DNA of 64,000 bases from Scolanthus callimorphus (Eukaryota > Cnidaria > Anthozoa > Actiniaria > Edwardsiidae), in the NCBI GenBank assembly GCA_033964015.1, contig CM066918.1, positions 27,611,387 to 27,675,386 of the forward strand, given 5' to 3'. Positions 1 to 9,895 of the stretch are shown here, one piece after another. Every line of letters starts with the position of its first letter. Positions within the stretch are counted from its first letter, which is position 1. The translations under genes were made by a program, and so were the position numbers. Below the pieces are notes generated by a model. That model did not search any database, had not been told where the DNA came from, and saw only the letters and a program-made list of their open reading frames with translations.

Positions 1-956
1 ACGGATACAGATACAGATAGTCTTTATTACTTACAAAACGCCGTTACAGGTGTGTATGTACAAATAGTAATAAAGTGTCTATGAGAAGTAAAAGAAACAA
101 TAGATAAGGGGTGGAGGAAATTTTTTTTTTTTTTTGGGGGGGGGGGGGGGGGTGGAGGATTTTTTTTTAGGGGGGGGGGGGGGGGGGGCTGCGGGCGTTG
201 CGGGGGCTTTTTCGGGAGATTTCCCATACATGATGGAAATATATCTATTTCAGTCCCCCCTTTCTAAAATTCCTGGATCCGTCCCTGTACTGGATGTCAA
301 ATTAACTACCTCTTTGTGAGGCATGCATTTATTGACATTCAACTTAAAAAGGCAACAAAATCTGCCTTCTGATTGGCTGTCTTCGTGTTTTGGTTTGGTT
401 GGAATAGATTCAAACGCGACCCGTTTAAAACGTAACGTTACTTTTTGAATCCCATGCTATGACTCTATCTCGCGTGCTAATTGGCTGAAATCGAGGGAGA
501 TTTTTTGTGGAATTACATGGCTGCAAAAGTAGAATTCAATGAAAACTCAGGACACCCACGAAATTAAATTTGTACACGACAAATTTACAATTTATCAAGC
601 GAGAAAGCAAGAACAATTACTGTATGAAACGTCTTTTCGTCAACGAAGACGCTTCGCTAAAGATTTTTAAGTTGCATTTTCCTGAAATTGAAACAGTTTG
701 GCAATGGCTTCCTTGGCGCGCGTAAAGCCTTTTTTGTAAATTATTAAATCAATAAAACCTCCGGCATGGGATTCAAAGAAAATCCATTACCTGACTCAGG
801 AATTCCACACTAAATCTCACTTGAAAAATCGATTTTCAAGTGAGATTTACCTATAGAAACTCATACAAACTCGTGAAGTGTCCATGTTTAACGCTCATAA
901 TAGCTGCATGAGAAGCATTTTGATTAAGATGGGTTTTATGCTTGTGTTTTTCCCAG
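1..956. other. Gene-free left edge with homopolymer tracts
   Basis: I see no supported coding exon before 957. Positions about 120-190 hold a poly-T run followed by two poly-G runs. Short open frames over these runs are low-complexity and not believable. The rest is AT-rich single-copy-looking DNA. Confidence 0.5.
811..849. repeat. Perfect hairpin, 17-bp stem
   Basis: The arms TAAATCTCACTTGAAAA (811-827) and its exact reverse complement (833-849) are separated by five bases. It may be the remnant of a short inverted-repeat element. No gene is attached to it. Confidence 0.75.
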
Positions 957-1067
957 TGTGACGTCCTTAGCTAACTACTGTCACCAGACCTTGCACACAC
1001 TCAAGCTGAGCTTCTGTGCAGACATCACCGACCAAACGGTCCTCCACCTCGCCAAACAGTGCAGAAA
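957..1067 (+). CDS. Internal exon of a leucine-rich-repeat (F-box/LRR-like) gene
   Basis: A 111-nt open segment lies between a pyrimidine-rich acceptor ending TTTTTCCCAG and a strong donor GTAAGT. It translates (phase 1) to a sequence containing LHTLKLSFCADITDQTVLHL, which fits the cysteine-containing leucine-rich repeat of FBXL/AMN1-type ubiquitin-ligase adaptors: L-x2-L-x-L-x2-C-x2-ITD, then a helix ending in LAKQC. The exon covers about one and a half repeats. I cannot find further exons on either side, so the gene either begins before the window or continues through short exons that I cannot recognise. The family call rests on one exon and is moderate. The alternative is an exon-sized relic of such a gene. 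Confidence 0.6.
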
Positions 1068-1284
1068 GTAAGTAAAAAATCCTAAAAATCTAAATCCCTT
1101 CCACACTTGTCACACGCGCACCGACATACATTTTCAGTTTGTTTTATGGATTATTACGAGACTGCTAAATCCGCTACAAGTGAGTGCTTTTAGTCCCTTA
1201 AAAGTACTGCTAAACTAGGACGCATGCAGTGCCTAACATTTGTTTCCTGCATGTTTCCCTGAGTTCGACTAAGTGGCTAAACTA

Positions 1285-1519
1285 GGGCCAGTTTCAGACG
1301 TCGAACTTTTGCCGCGTCGAATCTAATTGTTAGACATTTCATTGCAGCTTCTAGGACACTTTGTCTAGTGCAAAAGGTAAATCTAGATGAGTCATAGCAG
1401 ACCAAAAAGGAATGTATAGTTTGTTTTTCTTGTTTATTCTTCCTTTTGTTGTGAAAGGGAAAAACCAGGCGGCTGAATTGGATTCAACGCGGCAAAAGAT
1501 CGACGTTTAAAACAGGCCC
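1285..1519. mobile_element. Short inverted-repeat element (MITE), family A
   Basis: The ends are inverted copies of about 45 bp containing the core CTTTTGCCGCGT (near 1307) and its complement (near 1490). The interior is non-coding. Related half-copies occur at 39505-39600 and 60195-60260 in this window, so this is a dispersed family. Confidence 0.7.
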
Positions 1520-1540
1520 AGGAAACATCGCAGCATGTGT

Positions 1541-1592
1541 CTAGGAAACACAAAAATGTTTCTTGTATGACGAAGAAACATTTTTGTGTCCC
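1541..1592. repeat. Hairpin next to the family A element
   Basis: The arm GAAACACAAAAATGTTTCTT and its complement form a stem of roughly 20 bp with a short loop. Outer sequences (ggctaaact near 1275 and tagtttagcc near 1670) are also complementary, which suggests nested inverted-repeat insertions. Confidence 0.6.
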
Positions 1593-2124
1593 GGCGCCCC
1601 GTGGCTAAATTGGGAAACATGAACGAAACATGCGTCCAGCCACTAACAATGTTGCGCACTACATGTGTTCTAGTTTAGCCAAGGGCTTCAGACTTTCATC
1701 CAAAAAATGTTAGGTCATATCATATAAACACTTTGAAGGTTCACTGAAACGTTACCGTGAAAAGCTGCACTACCGCGTAACTGGTAGCGTCATTCGCAAC
1801 TGAGCACAGCCGCGAAACAATTGTGCTTTCTTTCTCTTATTAGGTTAAGCGTACTCCATCTATATGGATGCAAGCGAGTTCGTAATTTGAATGGTCTGAA
1901 GGCAGCTAACCCAAGGCTCAGCGTTCAGCGCTGAATAGAGCATCACGCTAAAACACGCCATAGGATGTTCTTGTGTTACGATCCTCACGGTAGCTAGCCC
2001 ACAGGAACTGACCCTAAGCCACAGCTCTTTGCAAGAAATCTTTCGGGCAACTACATACCGCCATTTCCGATTAGTAGGTGTATTTTATTTTTTACCAGTT
2101 TCAGGTAATACGCGATCCAGTAGC

Positions 2125-2476
2125 CAGGGCTCGAAATTGCGACCAGCTAGTCGCCACAATGCGACAAATTTTTTTCTCAGGCGAAGGCGGCCATGCCATA
2201 TGATTAATCCTTGTTTTTATGTTCATAAACTGAAATAATTCATCGCGGAAAAAATAGTCTTACGATATGATAAAATGAGAAAAAGCCTTTCAGATACGCG
2301 AAAATGTGGACACACATAACACCACCACAGGCTAGCCAAATGACAAAAATATGACAGAGATACATCACCACAGGCACCCAGATTGACAATTACCTGGCGA
2401 CTAAAATGTTTTTCGACCAAAACGATTCTATGGCGACCGAATTTTCAGTGCCTAGACAAGTTAATTTCAAGCCCTG
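2125..2476. mobile_element. Non-autonomous element with hAT-like ends
   Basis: It begins CAGGGCTCGAAATT and ends AATTTCAAGCCCTG, an imperfect terminal inverted repeat typical of hAT-type non-autonomous elements. No transposase is present. A clear 8-bp target duplication was not found, so the superfamily is tentative. Confidence 0.55.
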
Positions 2477-5400
2477 AGTACGTGTTCCTGCGTAGTCAAT
2501 AAAACCCTGCAAGCCATTCAGATCCTTGCCCATTCTTCGCCTAGTGGTTAGACTTCTCTCGCGACACACACTTCTATCGTAAGGGAAGCCAAGTCACTGT
2601 ACTAGGCGCGCGAAACTGGGCAATGATCTGATTGGCTCACACGGATCGCCTTGATTGACAACTGCCAAACTCCACAAAGCTGGGAACGGCGAGTTCACGT
2701 GTTACCTGAAACACATTATGAAAGACAAATCATTTTCTTCATGTAAACATCACGTGGTTTGCAATGGGCAATTTGCATACGTTAGTAAAGAGGTCTATTA
2801 CTTTGTAGATACGAGAAAAAGGATACGTTTGGGGTTGACGTGCTGTAAATGTGTTGTAATATTGTATTATTGATAATAATTGGCGTCTGAGTACAAAGTA
2901 GTAAGGTCGAATACGACTCAAAATACATAAATACAGCCGAAACGGCGAAAAAATTGTATAAACCTTTATTTTTTTGTAAAAGTGAGTTGAAACCAGTAAC
3001 AGTCATAGATGGATTCGGTGCCAAACTGCACGAAGCAGAAATGACCATATTTGGGCAATGACCGCGGTCATTTTTGTTCCGCAAAAAAACAAATCCACTT
3101 CTTGTTTTCTCATACTGAAAATAGGAGGTTCCGTGGCAGACGAAACCAGATTTTAGGACTTGCGGTTTTCCATATTTGGCAAACTCTATTGTCTGTTAGC
3201 CAGATTTCAAAATTGCGGTCGGGAATAGGTCGACCAATAAGAATGGAGATACGATTACCTGTTCCCAGAGCCTAACGACCATCCTGACAAAACGGAGTAG
3301 GCTCTGGGAACGAGGTTCAAGTCACTCTTTGTTAGGATTCCTATTCGTAATCGTCATATTTTAGGTTTATTTTGAAATTGCGCTCTTTGCCGAGATGGAC
3401 TAATTACTGGTGCATTGTCGAAAAACGGAACTTTGTAATAGACGTTTGAACACAGATACGCGCTTGTCAATACACTAGTTGTGTATTGGCATTAGTTTTA
3501 CTTGTACCAGTATCTCAAAACCTTAAACTTCATCTACAAGAGAGATAAGCTCTCTACAGATCGTGGCTTCGGTATTTAGCCGTTTCATCTCGGCAAAGAT
3601 CGTAATATCCAAGTTCTAGATTAATTCCGTGTTAATGTCGCGAAGCCAAAGAAAAATGGATGGGTTTCTGCAGAGATTCCCTGTGTCTCATTGTAAAATC
3701 AACAGAGTTGGACTACGCGCTTCAATATTGTTTTCGGATCAAAATTGCACGACACAAGTTTCAAATATTCCACTATATTATATCTATTTTGAAATTCCAG
3801 GATTGCAAAATTTATTGTGAATTAAATAATTCAAATAAATCTGATTTGAAGGAAAGTAATCAAACATTGAAAATGTGGCGCGCGATCTAGAAGTACAACG
3901 TTACCCTCGCGTAGGGCAAATTTTGAGCAATTTTGCCAGAAAGCGGCAAAAAATCTTGTTACTCGAAATAAAAAAAGTTGTTGCTTTGAATTTAGTCTCA
4001 TTTGGAAGGTCTTCATGGTAGTGTTCGTGTGTTATCGTCCCGGTAAAAAATTTCCAGAGGAAGCTGAGAAAATAAATTTTAGTTTTTACAGATAGACATA
4101 TTATATTTTTCGCACCTAAAATGGTGGTCAATCACAGTCTATAGAATTTTTCCATTTTTGATCGCTTATTTTTGCGGCGGCGCGAACCTAGTCCTCTGTC
4201 TTTTGTGATATTTCGAAATGTGGACCACAAATCTACAAATTAGGATAGAATCATTGAGTTACACTATTTTTGGCCAAACGTTGCTCGAAGTTGTAGAGTA
4301 ACCTGTCTTAATCAGGTCAATTAGGAATACATTGCCCTGCTGAGAGCCAATCAGATTGCAGAATGTAGAACAGCAACGAAGCTAGCTCGGCTCAGCTTCA
4401 GGGAAACTCCGTTCCGCTTACAACAATTTCTTTTTCAACAAAGCGACAAAGCAGTATTCCGCGAGTTTAGTTGGATAAACCTAATGACTTAGGCCCTCCA
4501 CAGACTGCGTTGAGTTTAGTTGTCGATAACTTAGTTGTCGATCACTAATAGTTGTCGACAACTAAATGCCTAGGCCCTCCACAGACTACGTTGTTTAGTT
4601 GTCGATAACTTTTAGTTGTCGATCACTAATAGTTGTCGACAACTAAATGCCTAGTCTGTGGAAAAAGCTATTTTTGGGAAACACAATGAAAGTGTAAATT
4701 AAGGAAATGAGAGATTTTTGACTCTCCAGCTTCACCAAGAAACCGAGTGCCTTGGCTTAGTACGTTCATTCAAACCGGAAATTCGTGGGGCACGATTTAA
4801 CATCCATTTACAAATTACGCTTTTTTTTCCAACACCCATAAATTCTTTCATTCATATAGGAAGTTTTCTGTATTGGAAAACAGCACTTTTGGAGAGCATA
4901 TTTCATAGATAAAATGTCTCTTTCATCTTGACCTGGAAAACAATGAATGAGAAGAATTGAAAATCAATATAAAACGGATTTACTAACATCCACGCAGTTT
5001 TTCAGTTACATCTGCCGCTACTTCAAATTGATTTACTTATACTGATCTCGCTAAATAGCATTTGAGGATTTTTTTTCTTACAAGACGAAGACTACAATTA
5101 TCCGAAGCTAAACAACGAGATATCCTGCACAATCTTTTCGGGAAAATAAATGTTATTAGAAGTATCAACATTAGAAAATTGCAAAAATATACTGAAATAT
5201 TACGTCTTATCTGGAACTTGCCATAAGTGGTGCTCATGAACGAACCACTTTGCTCACAATGTTTCATTAGTCTCTTGTTCTTTTACCTTGGAATGACGTC
5301 CGTTTATAGTTGCTTCTTGAAATAAAAGTGCACGAAACAAAGGTTGTTAGTTTAGTTCTTCACATATTTAATCTCATTTCATCCTTTGGCTTGCCACATG

Positions 5401-5744
5401 GATCAAACACCGCGCAAGCCGAACAACGCACCCAGAACAGAATAATGGCCTAGAAGAGTAAGACAGAATCGGGACTGAGTGAGAGCTTCGAGAAACCAGC
5501 TTGATTTGACTTTAGCACCAAGTGGGAAAGGAAGCACAAATAGACTAACAGCAACGAAGCTGTTAGTTTGAGCTCAGCTAAACACTGCGTTTCCGATATC
5601 TTCAAGGAAACACAGTTCCGATAAGAACAATTTCTTCTTCGCCAAAGTGTACGCCCCTTCTCCGACCAAACAAGGCAGAAAAAGAAAGGCAGTGTTGCGC
5701 GTCCCTTTTGAGTCTTTAGCCGAGGTTTTAGTAACCGTTGAAAC
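2477..5744. other. Gene-free intergenic DNA
   Basis: No exon with convincing splice sites and domain content was found. It contains a 13-bp hairpin around a GGCTCTGGGAAC motif (about 3259-3312), an imperfect inverted pair with core CTTTGCCGAGATG (about 3388 and 3586), and the tandem duplication listed separately. Confidence 0.45.
4491..4655. repeat. Tandem duplication of a ~80-bp unit with internal palindromes
   Basis: Two head-to-tail copies each contain CCCTCCACAGACT, then alternating TAGTTGTCGATAACT and TAGTTGTCGACAACTA palindromic words. The tandem structure is seen directly. Nothing indicates a function. Confidence 0.75.
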
Positions 5745-6672
5745 ATGAGCAACACCTCGAGTGGAGTGCAGTGTGGACTGTGGTTAGGGGGTGCATGGCA
5801 TTTCTCGATCGAACAAGACATTCAAAGAGCTGCAAGTTTATTCTTTGCCATAACCACGGCCCTAGCCTGCCCCTTAACAATCTGCTTTAATGCTCTTGTG
5901 ATATTGGCGCTTGTTAAAAAGCGCTGTCTACGAAGCAAGTGTAACATTCTTCTGGGATGCCTGGCCGTGGTTGATCTGATCACAGGGCTAACGATAATGC
6001 CGATGTACTCGGCTATGGAACTAACTTATTTCCACGGATATGGACCAGTTTGCCCATTAGAGATGGCTCTTTCTATAGTTGGAAGAGCTCTTATATTTGC
6101 TTCGCTATTTCACGTTACTCTGGTGAACACTGAGCGCTTCATTGCCATGAAATACACTTTCAGGCATATTACCATAGTAACCAACGACCGCATTATCAAG
6201 GCTTCGTGCACTTGCTGGGTCGTGGCGATTTCGCTCTTCGCCTATCGAAATATTAGCAGTCACTATCTTTTGTTCGTGGTAAAATCCATTTCCACTATCG
6301 GTTGCATTTTTGTATGTGTTTTTGCTGCTTTTTTGTTACTTGGACAAGTAAAAACACCAAAGGAAAATAGCGGCCGAACACAAAAGAGCTGGACTGCCTA
6401 AAAACACTCTCCAGCAAAGCAATGCCAGCTTCCTGTTTGTCGCTGTAACAACTATGTTGTTTTTTTCGTATGGAGCTGGTTCACTTGTTGTTGTTCTGAA
6501 TTTAGAGAAGACTCTATTAAGGCCTCTCTCCGACGTAGCGCTCCTTTTTAACTCATTATGTAACCCAGTCTTATATACTGTAAGGATGAGTGCGTTCCGG
6601 CAAGCATTTCGGAAATACTTCATGTACGGCAATCAAAGGTTCACCCCTGTCAATCTGCCAGTTCCACAATAA
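5745..6672 (+). pseudogene. Class A GPCR, single frameshift in third intracellular loop
   Basis: This is an intronless rhodopsin-family receptor. The first frame (5745-6401) gives an extracellular N-terminus, five hydrophobic helices, TM2 with LAVVDLITGL and an NTERF sequence at the DRY position after TM3. The frame then runs into a stop. A second frame (entering near 6350, its first ATG at 6454) supplies TM6, TM7 with NSLCNPVLYTVRM (the NPxxY equivalent) and a short tail. The two parts join if one base is missing from the A-run at 6350-6354. Ligand class cannot be assigned. The overall look resembles the large cnidarian expansion of short orphan amine/melanocortin-like receptors. It is either a recent pseudogene, an assembly error in a homopolymer, or a rare allele. 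Confidence 0.75.
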
Positions 6673-7835
6673 TTACGTCATGACACTTCATTGTAAAAAA
6701 TCAATAATTCCATATTTGGGTCCTGAAATGATTTGATGCAATTGTTCGCGATGAAGAGTAATTTTAACTATGAACGTCGCATAGAATGTGTTATAAATTA
6801 AAATACAAAATAAACATTTGTAAAAAAAATGTGGAGGGTAAATGTGAAAATGTAAAATGAAAGAATGTTTAATGTAATAACTCAAACAGAAAATGTAATC
6901 TGTGAAAATAAAATAAAGAATAAATAGAAATATTTTCTCAACATATCCACGTACCCATTATCATATATGGCCAGCCTACATTCCTGGGGCGCTTTCCATT
7001 TGACAAAAATATCTGGTTCCGTGAATTCCTGTGGTCAAATGGAATGTTCAAACCGAAAAATCACGTGAACGTCTCCACTGAGATTCGAAATAGGCTGGGG
7101 TGCTTTCCATTTACCAGAATTTTCGGTATAGCGGTTAGAAATCAAATGGAAAGCGTTTTTTTCGGGAAATAACCGGAATGATGTCAAATTGAAAGCGATT
7201 TCCCGAATAGTAGCGAAATTCCCACTTTTGGGGTAAGCTCAAAAGGTTGTCCCCAATTTCCTAATTTTTTCCCGGGTTTGGCGCTTTCCATTTGACTTCT
7301 AACCGGAAATTCCGTTTTTTTTTTTGTCAAATGGAAAGCGCCGCCCCTTACTGCTTTGCCTGAATTTGTTTGTTCACGGGAGATTTTTAACGATGGTTCG
7401 ATTCCGTGCTGCATTACTATGCTGTCAAAAGAGCGACAGCAAATAACATTACTTCAGCACATCGGATGCACTGCCCAAATATGGTCATCGGAACGCCAAT
7501 AGCTGTCTTCTTTACATGACAGATATCCTGCGATATCCGTCATCTGAGGAACATGTGATGTTGACGTCGTAAAAAGTACGCAAAAGTAATGCTTTTCAGG
7601 GGTTTTGGTGCTATTGATGTGCTGAATAATAAAACCATTATCCTGCTTGATTTTGCGCAATCTCGCAGGATAATGGTTAAGTGTACATTGCTCGAAATGA
7701 ATTATAAAGTTATCTTAGTTGTTCTCACAATGAAAACATAGTTTTCCCCATGCAAATGACTTGTGTTTGCAAGAATGTTACTCAGAGACACTCCCAATAT
7801 TTTTGATCTTGATCTATGGTTAACACCCCTCCCTC

Positions 7836-7875
<40 letters not shown>

Positions 7876-8042
7876 ACACACACACACGTCCCCGGACGCA
7901 CGCGCTCCCTCTCTCCCTTTCCCTGCGCTTGCTACGCAGGCTGCATACGGCTATTTCAAGAAACGGTCTGTAAAGCGCTCTAGCGTACGCGCCCAGACCG
8001 CTATGTACTATGGGTAAACAGCTAGCGAAGCAAAACAATATT
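6673..8042. other. Spacer between GPCR gene and Polinton
   Basis: No supported gene. It holds the nested inverted-repeat element, AT-rich DNA and a poly-C run of about 40 bp at 7837-7875 followed by a short CA repeat. A 45-bp motif just before the Polinton (CTCTCTCCCTTT... GCTTGCTACGCAGGCT, about 7910-7945) has a close direct copy just beyond the other end (about 23484-23515). This may be a host repeat present on both sides. Confidence 0.5.
6986..7348. mobile_element. Nested short inverted-repeat element (GCGCTTTCCATTTGAC ends)
   Basis: The outer ends GGGGCGCTTTCCATTTGAC (6986) and its complement (about 7328-7348) are inverted. Two more copies of the same end sequence lie inside (about 7098 and 7147; 7280). 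This indicates one copy inserted into another, or a foldback element. It has no coding capacity. Confidence 0.65.
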
Positions 8043-8048
8043 TGTAGA
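8043..8048. repeat. Target-site duplication TGTAGA, left copy
   Basis: TGTAGA immediately precedes the left terminal repeat. An identical hexamer immediately follows the right terminal repeat at 23443-23448. Six base pairs is the length expected for Polinton/Maverick integration by an RVE integrase. Confidence 0.9.
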
Positions 8049-8324
8049 AGTAGTAGCAAAGTGGCGCCACGAGGACAAATTCATTTTTATATCAAAAATG
8101 ACTTTTTCAATTTTATCAAAAATGGTTTGTGCACCAAATCCTGTCAAACCCTTTTAAAAAGTTCCCTTTAAAGATGCGCACACCTTTAAAAAATTTTCCT
8201 GTCAAATCCCTCAAAAAAGTCTCCCTAACACATATCTCTGACAGTTGTGTAACAAGGTGACTGAAATACCCTCTCTTTCGAGAAATTTTAAAAAATGAAA
8301 AAACGGTTTAAAGAGATAGAATTT
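8049..8324. repeat. Polinton left terminal inverted repeat
   Basis: It is 276 bp and matches the reverse complement of 23167-23442 almost perfectly. It contains two CCTGTCAAA words followed by CCC, three TTTAAA words and, at its inner end, the ACGGTTTAAAGAGATAG promoter-like box of the TFIIB gene. The match ends a few bases after that box. Confidence 0.93.
8303..8318 (+). promoter_or_regulatory. Early-type promoter box of the TFIIB-like gene
   Basis: ACGGTTTAAAGAGATA sits 26 nt (TTTAAA to ATG) before the start at 8339. The same extended box precedes the SAP-Cys/His gene and PolB, and a variant precedes the 109-aa gene. Promoter function is inferred from recurrence and spacing. Confidence 0.65.
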
Positions 8325-8338
8325 CCATATTAATAAAC

Positions 8339-9205
8339 ATGTCAGAATTTGCATTTTTTGACCAAGCCCTCGCTGAATATGAGACTACTAGAACCTCAGA
8401 AACGTCAGAAGAGAATGATAGCGACGTTTCTTGTGACCACAGTGACCTCGTAACAGAAAACGGGATTACAATTTGCCTGGAATGCGGAGAACAAATACAA
8501 CGTACAATTATGCATGAAAAGGAATGGCGTTTTTACGGTCATTCAGACAGCAAACGGTCTTCAGATCCAAACCGGGTTCAAATGCGCAAGTCTGAGGATA
8601 GGAATATTTACAAGGATGTTGAGAATATGGGTTTCAGTGAAACAATCGTGTCCAAAGCTAACGAGATTTACACTCAGGTAACAAAAGGTCGGATTTACCG
8701 CGGAAACATACGTAAGGGGATCGTGTTCGCATGTATTTATCACTCCTATAAGATGACTGGCAAATATCAAACAGCAAAGAACTTGATGGAAATCTTTGGG
8801 ATGAGCAACAAGAGCGGGTTAAAAGGCTTGAAAATTGTGAATGTCAATTCACCTAAAGATTCTCCAATACACACAACTTCTCTTACCGCCGTACATTACA
8901 TTAATGACTTGATGGATAAATTCTCAGCTTCTCCAGCACAGAAGCAAGAAGTAATTCGCCTTTACACTTTGGCAAAAAACCGCTCTTCCAAGTTGAACCG
9001 TGCCCGTCCTCAATCCGTTGCAGCAGCTCTGATATATTACTGGATATGTAAAAAGAAAATGGATAGTAGAGGGGGAGCTCGAGAGGGAAGCCTCTCGAAT
9101 ATTAGTCTTAAGAAATTTGCCCCAAAGACAGACATTTCCGAGTCGGTCATAAAACAACATGCAAAAGAAGTTGCATTAGTTCTGGATACGTCTGATGTGG
9201 TATGA
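8339..9205 (+). CDS. TFIIB-like transcription initiation factor of the Polinton
   Basis: This 288-aa protein would bridge promoter-bound factors and RNA polymerase. Its N-terminus has a zinc-ribbon-like cluster (C32, H34, C46, C49) in the layout of the TFIIB ribbon. Two cyclin-fold repeats follow. The first (about 85-165) has the core RGNIRKGIVFACIYHSYK, and the second (about 183-283) has RARPQSVAAALIYYWI. Both match the helix-3 signature of TFIIB repeats. The length is close to cellular TFIIB (about 300 aa). It is the first gene inside the left terminal repeat, with its promoter box in the repeat. Residues 245-253 are encoded by a 28-nt palindrome that also occurs elsewhere in the element, so this loop looks like an insertion. 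TFIIB homologues are known in large DNA viruses and are not a standard Polinton gene. A role in directing transcription of the element's own promoters is inference. Confidence 0.85.
   Translation: MSEFAFFDQALAEYETTRTSETSEENDSDVSCDHSDLVTENGITICLECGEQIQRTIMHEKEWRFYGHSDSKRSSDPNRVQMRKSEDRNIYKDVENMGFSETIVSKANEIYTQVTKGRIYRGNIRKGIVFACIYHSYKMTGKYQTAKNLMEIFGMSNKSGLKGLKIVNVNSPKDSPIHTTSLTAVHYINDLMDKFSASPAQKQEVIRLYTLAKNRSSKLNRARPQSVAAALIYYWICKKKMDSRGGAREGSLSNISLKKFAPKTDISESVIKQHAKEVALVLDTSDVV
9072..9099 (-). repeat. 28-nt GC-rich palindrome, copy 1 (inside TFIIB gene)
   Basis: On the minus strand it reads TTCGAGAGGC, six variable bases, then CTCGAGCTCCCC or close variants. It is shared with 15219-15246 and 15692-15719, differing mainly in the loop. 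Here it is in frame within the second cyclin repeat and adds no stop. Confidence 0.7.
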
Positions 9206-9250
9206 AAGAGATTTACAAATTCATAGTTTCGATTCTGTTAAGAATTGAAA

Positions 9251-9265
9251 AACGGTTTAAAGACA
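9251..9265 (+). promoter_or_regulatory. Early-type promoter box of the SAP-Cys/His gene
   Basis: AACGGTTTAAAGACA precedes the ATG at 9282 (20 nt between TTTAAA and ATG). It repeats the box of the terminal repeats, at an internal site. Confidence 0.6.
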
Positions 9266-9281
9266 TGGATTTTTCAATTAA

Positions 9282-9824
9282 ATGGAGACACTAAAAGTGA
9301 AAGAACTAAAAGTGAAAGAGCTAAGAACCATTGCCAAAGAGAGAGACATTCCAAGATATTATCAAATGCTAAAAACCGAACTTATCGAAGCTTTGAGGAG
9401 ACCTATTTTAGACAATACACCGCAAGATCCAAAAAACTACTCAGCTTCTAACAAATCATCAGACGTAACTCGCAAGAATGATTACAAATGTCTACATGGT
9501 AAAATTAAATATATCTGTAGAGATTGTCATGGATCACAAATTTGCCCTCACGACCGTCGTAAGTCACGCTGTAAGGAATGTAACGGCGGTAGCTTCTGTG
9601 AACATAAACGAGCGAGATATATCTGCAAAGACTGCAACGGGAAAGGAATATGTATTCATGGAATCCAGAAATTCTTTTGTAAATTATGCGGAGGGTCTCA
9701 AATATGCGAACACAACAAACAAAAGTCTCTGTGTAAATCATGTCACACAACACTACAACAACCTACCGAAAACCTCTCATGGCCGAGTGCTGACAGAATG
9801 TCTGAAGGTGAGCTAGAAATTTAA
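9282..9824 (+). CDS. SAP/HeH-like domain plus five C-x-H-x6-C-x2-C repeats
   Basis: In this 180-aa protein, residues 8-38 form a SAP/HeH-like helix-extension-helix segment (KELRTIAKERDI..., ...MLKTELIEAL), a fold often used for DNA contact. The same segment occurs twice at the N-terminus of this element's DNA polymerase. Five exact 18-residue Cys/His repeats follow, with first cysteines at 70, 88, 106, 124 and 142, each C-x-H-x6-C-x2-C with the flavour C-E-H...C-K-x-C. They are presumed zinc-binding. Repeats of this look are familiar from giant-virus and algal proteins of unknown function. The gene has an early-type promoter box and lies between the TFIIB gene and a convergent 109-aa gene. 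It is probably a DNA- or RNA-binding regulator. The exact role is unknown. Confidence 0.75.
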   Translation: METLKVKELKVKELRTIAKERDIPRYYQMLKTELIEALRRPILDNTPQDPKNYSASNKSSDVTRKNDYKCLHGKIKYICRDCHGSQICPHDRRKSRCKECNGGSFCEHKRARYICKDCNGKGICIHGIQKFFCKLCGGSQICEHNKQKSLCKSCHTTLQQPTENLSWPSADRMSEGELEI

Positions 9825-9855
9825 AAAGCACACACGAACAAACTTTGGTTGAAAT

Positions 9856-9895
9856 TTCATAACACGTTTCATGTTATGAAATCATTACAAACAAT
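9856..9895. repeat. 40-bp inverted repeat, left arm (also a hairpin)
   Basis: It is complementary to 10279-10318 with about one mismatch. The outer part, TTCATAACA ... TGTTATGAA (9856-9880), is itself a 9-bp hairpin with a 7-nt loop. It lies between the convergent ends of the SAP-Cys/His gene and the 109-aa gene, where a transcript-end signal would be expected. Confidence 0.75.

Noticed and set aside
6454..6672. Separate 72-aa gene
   Set aside because: It contains TM6-TM7 of the upstream GPCR in a shifted frame, so it is the 3' part of the same gene.
7702..8059. Proline/glycine-rich small proteins around 7.8 kb
   Set aside because: They are frames through a poly-C run and CA repeat, low complexity only. 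The same applies to frames at 27-319, 33007-33228 and 38071-38297.
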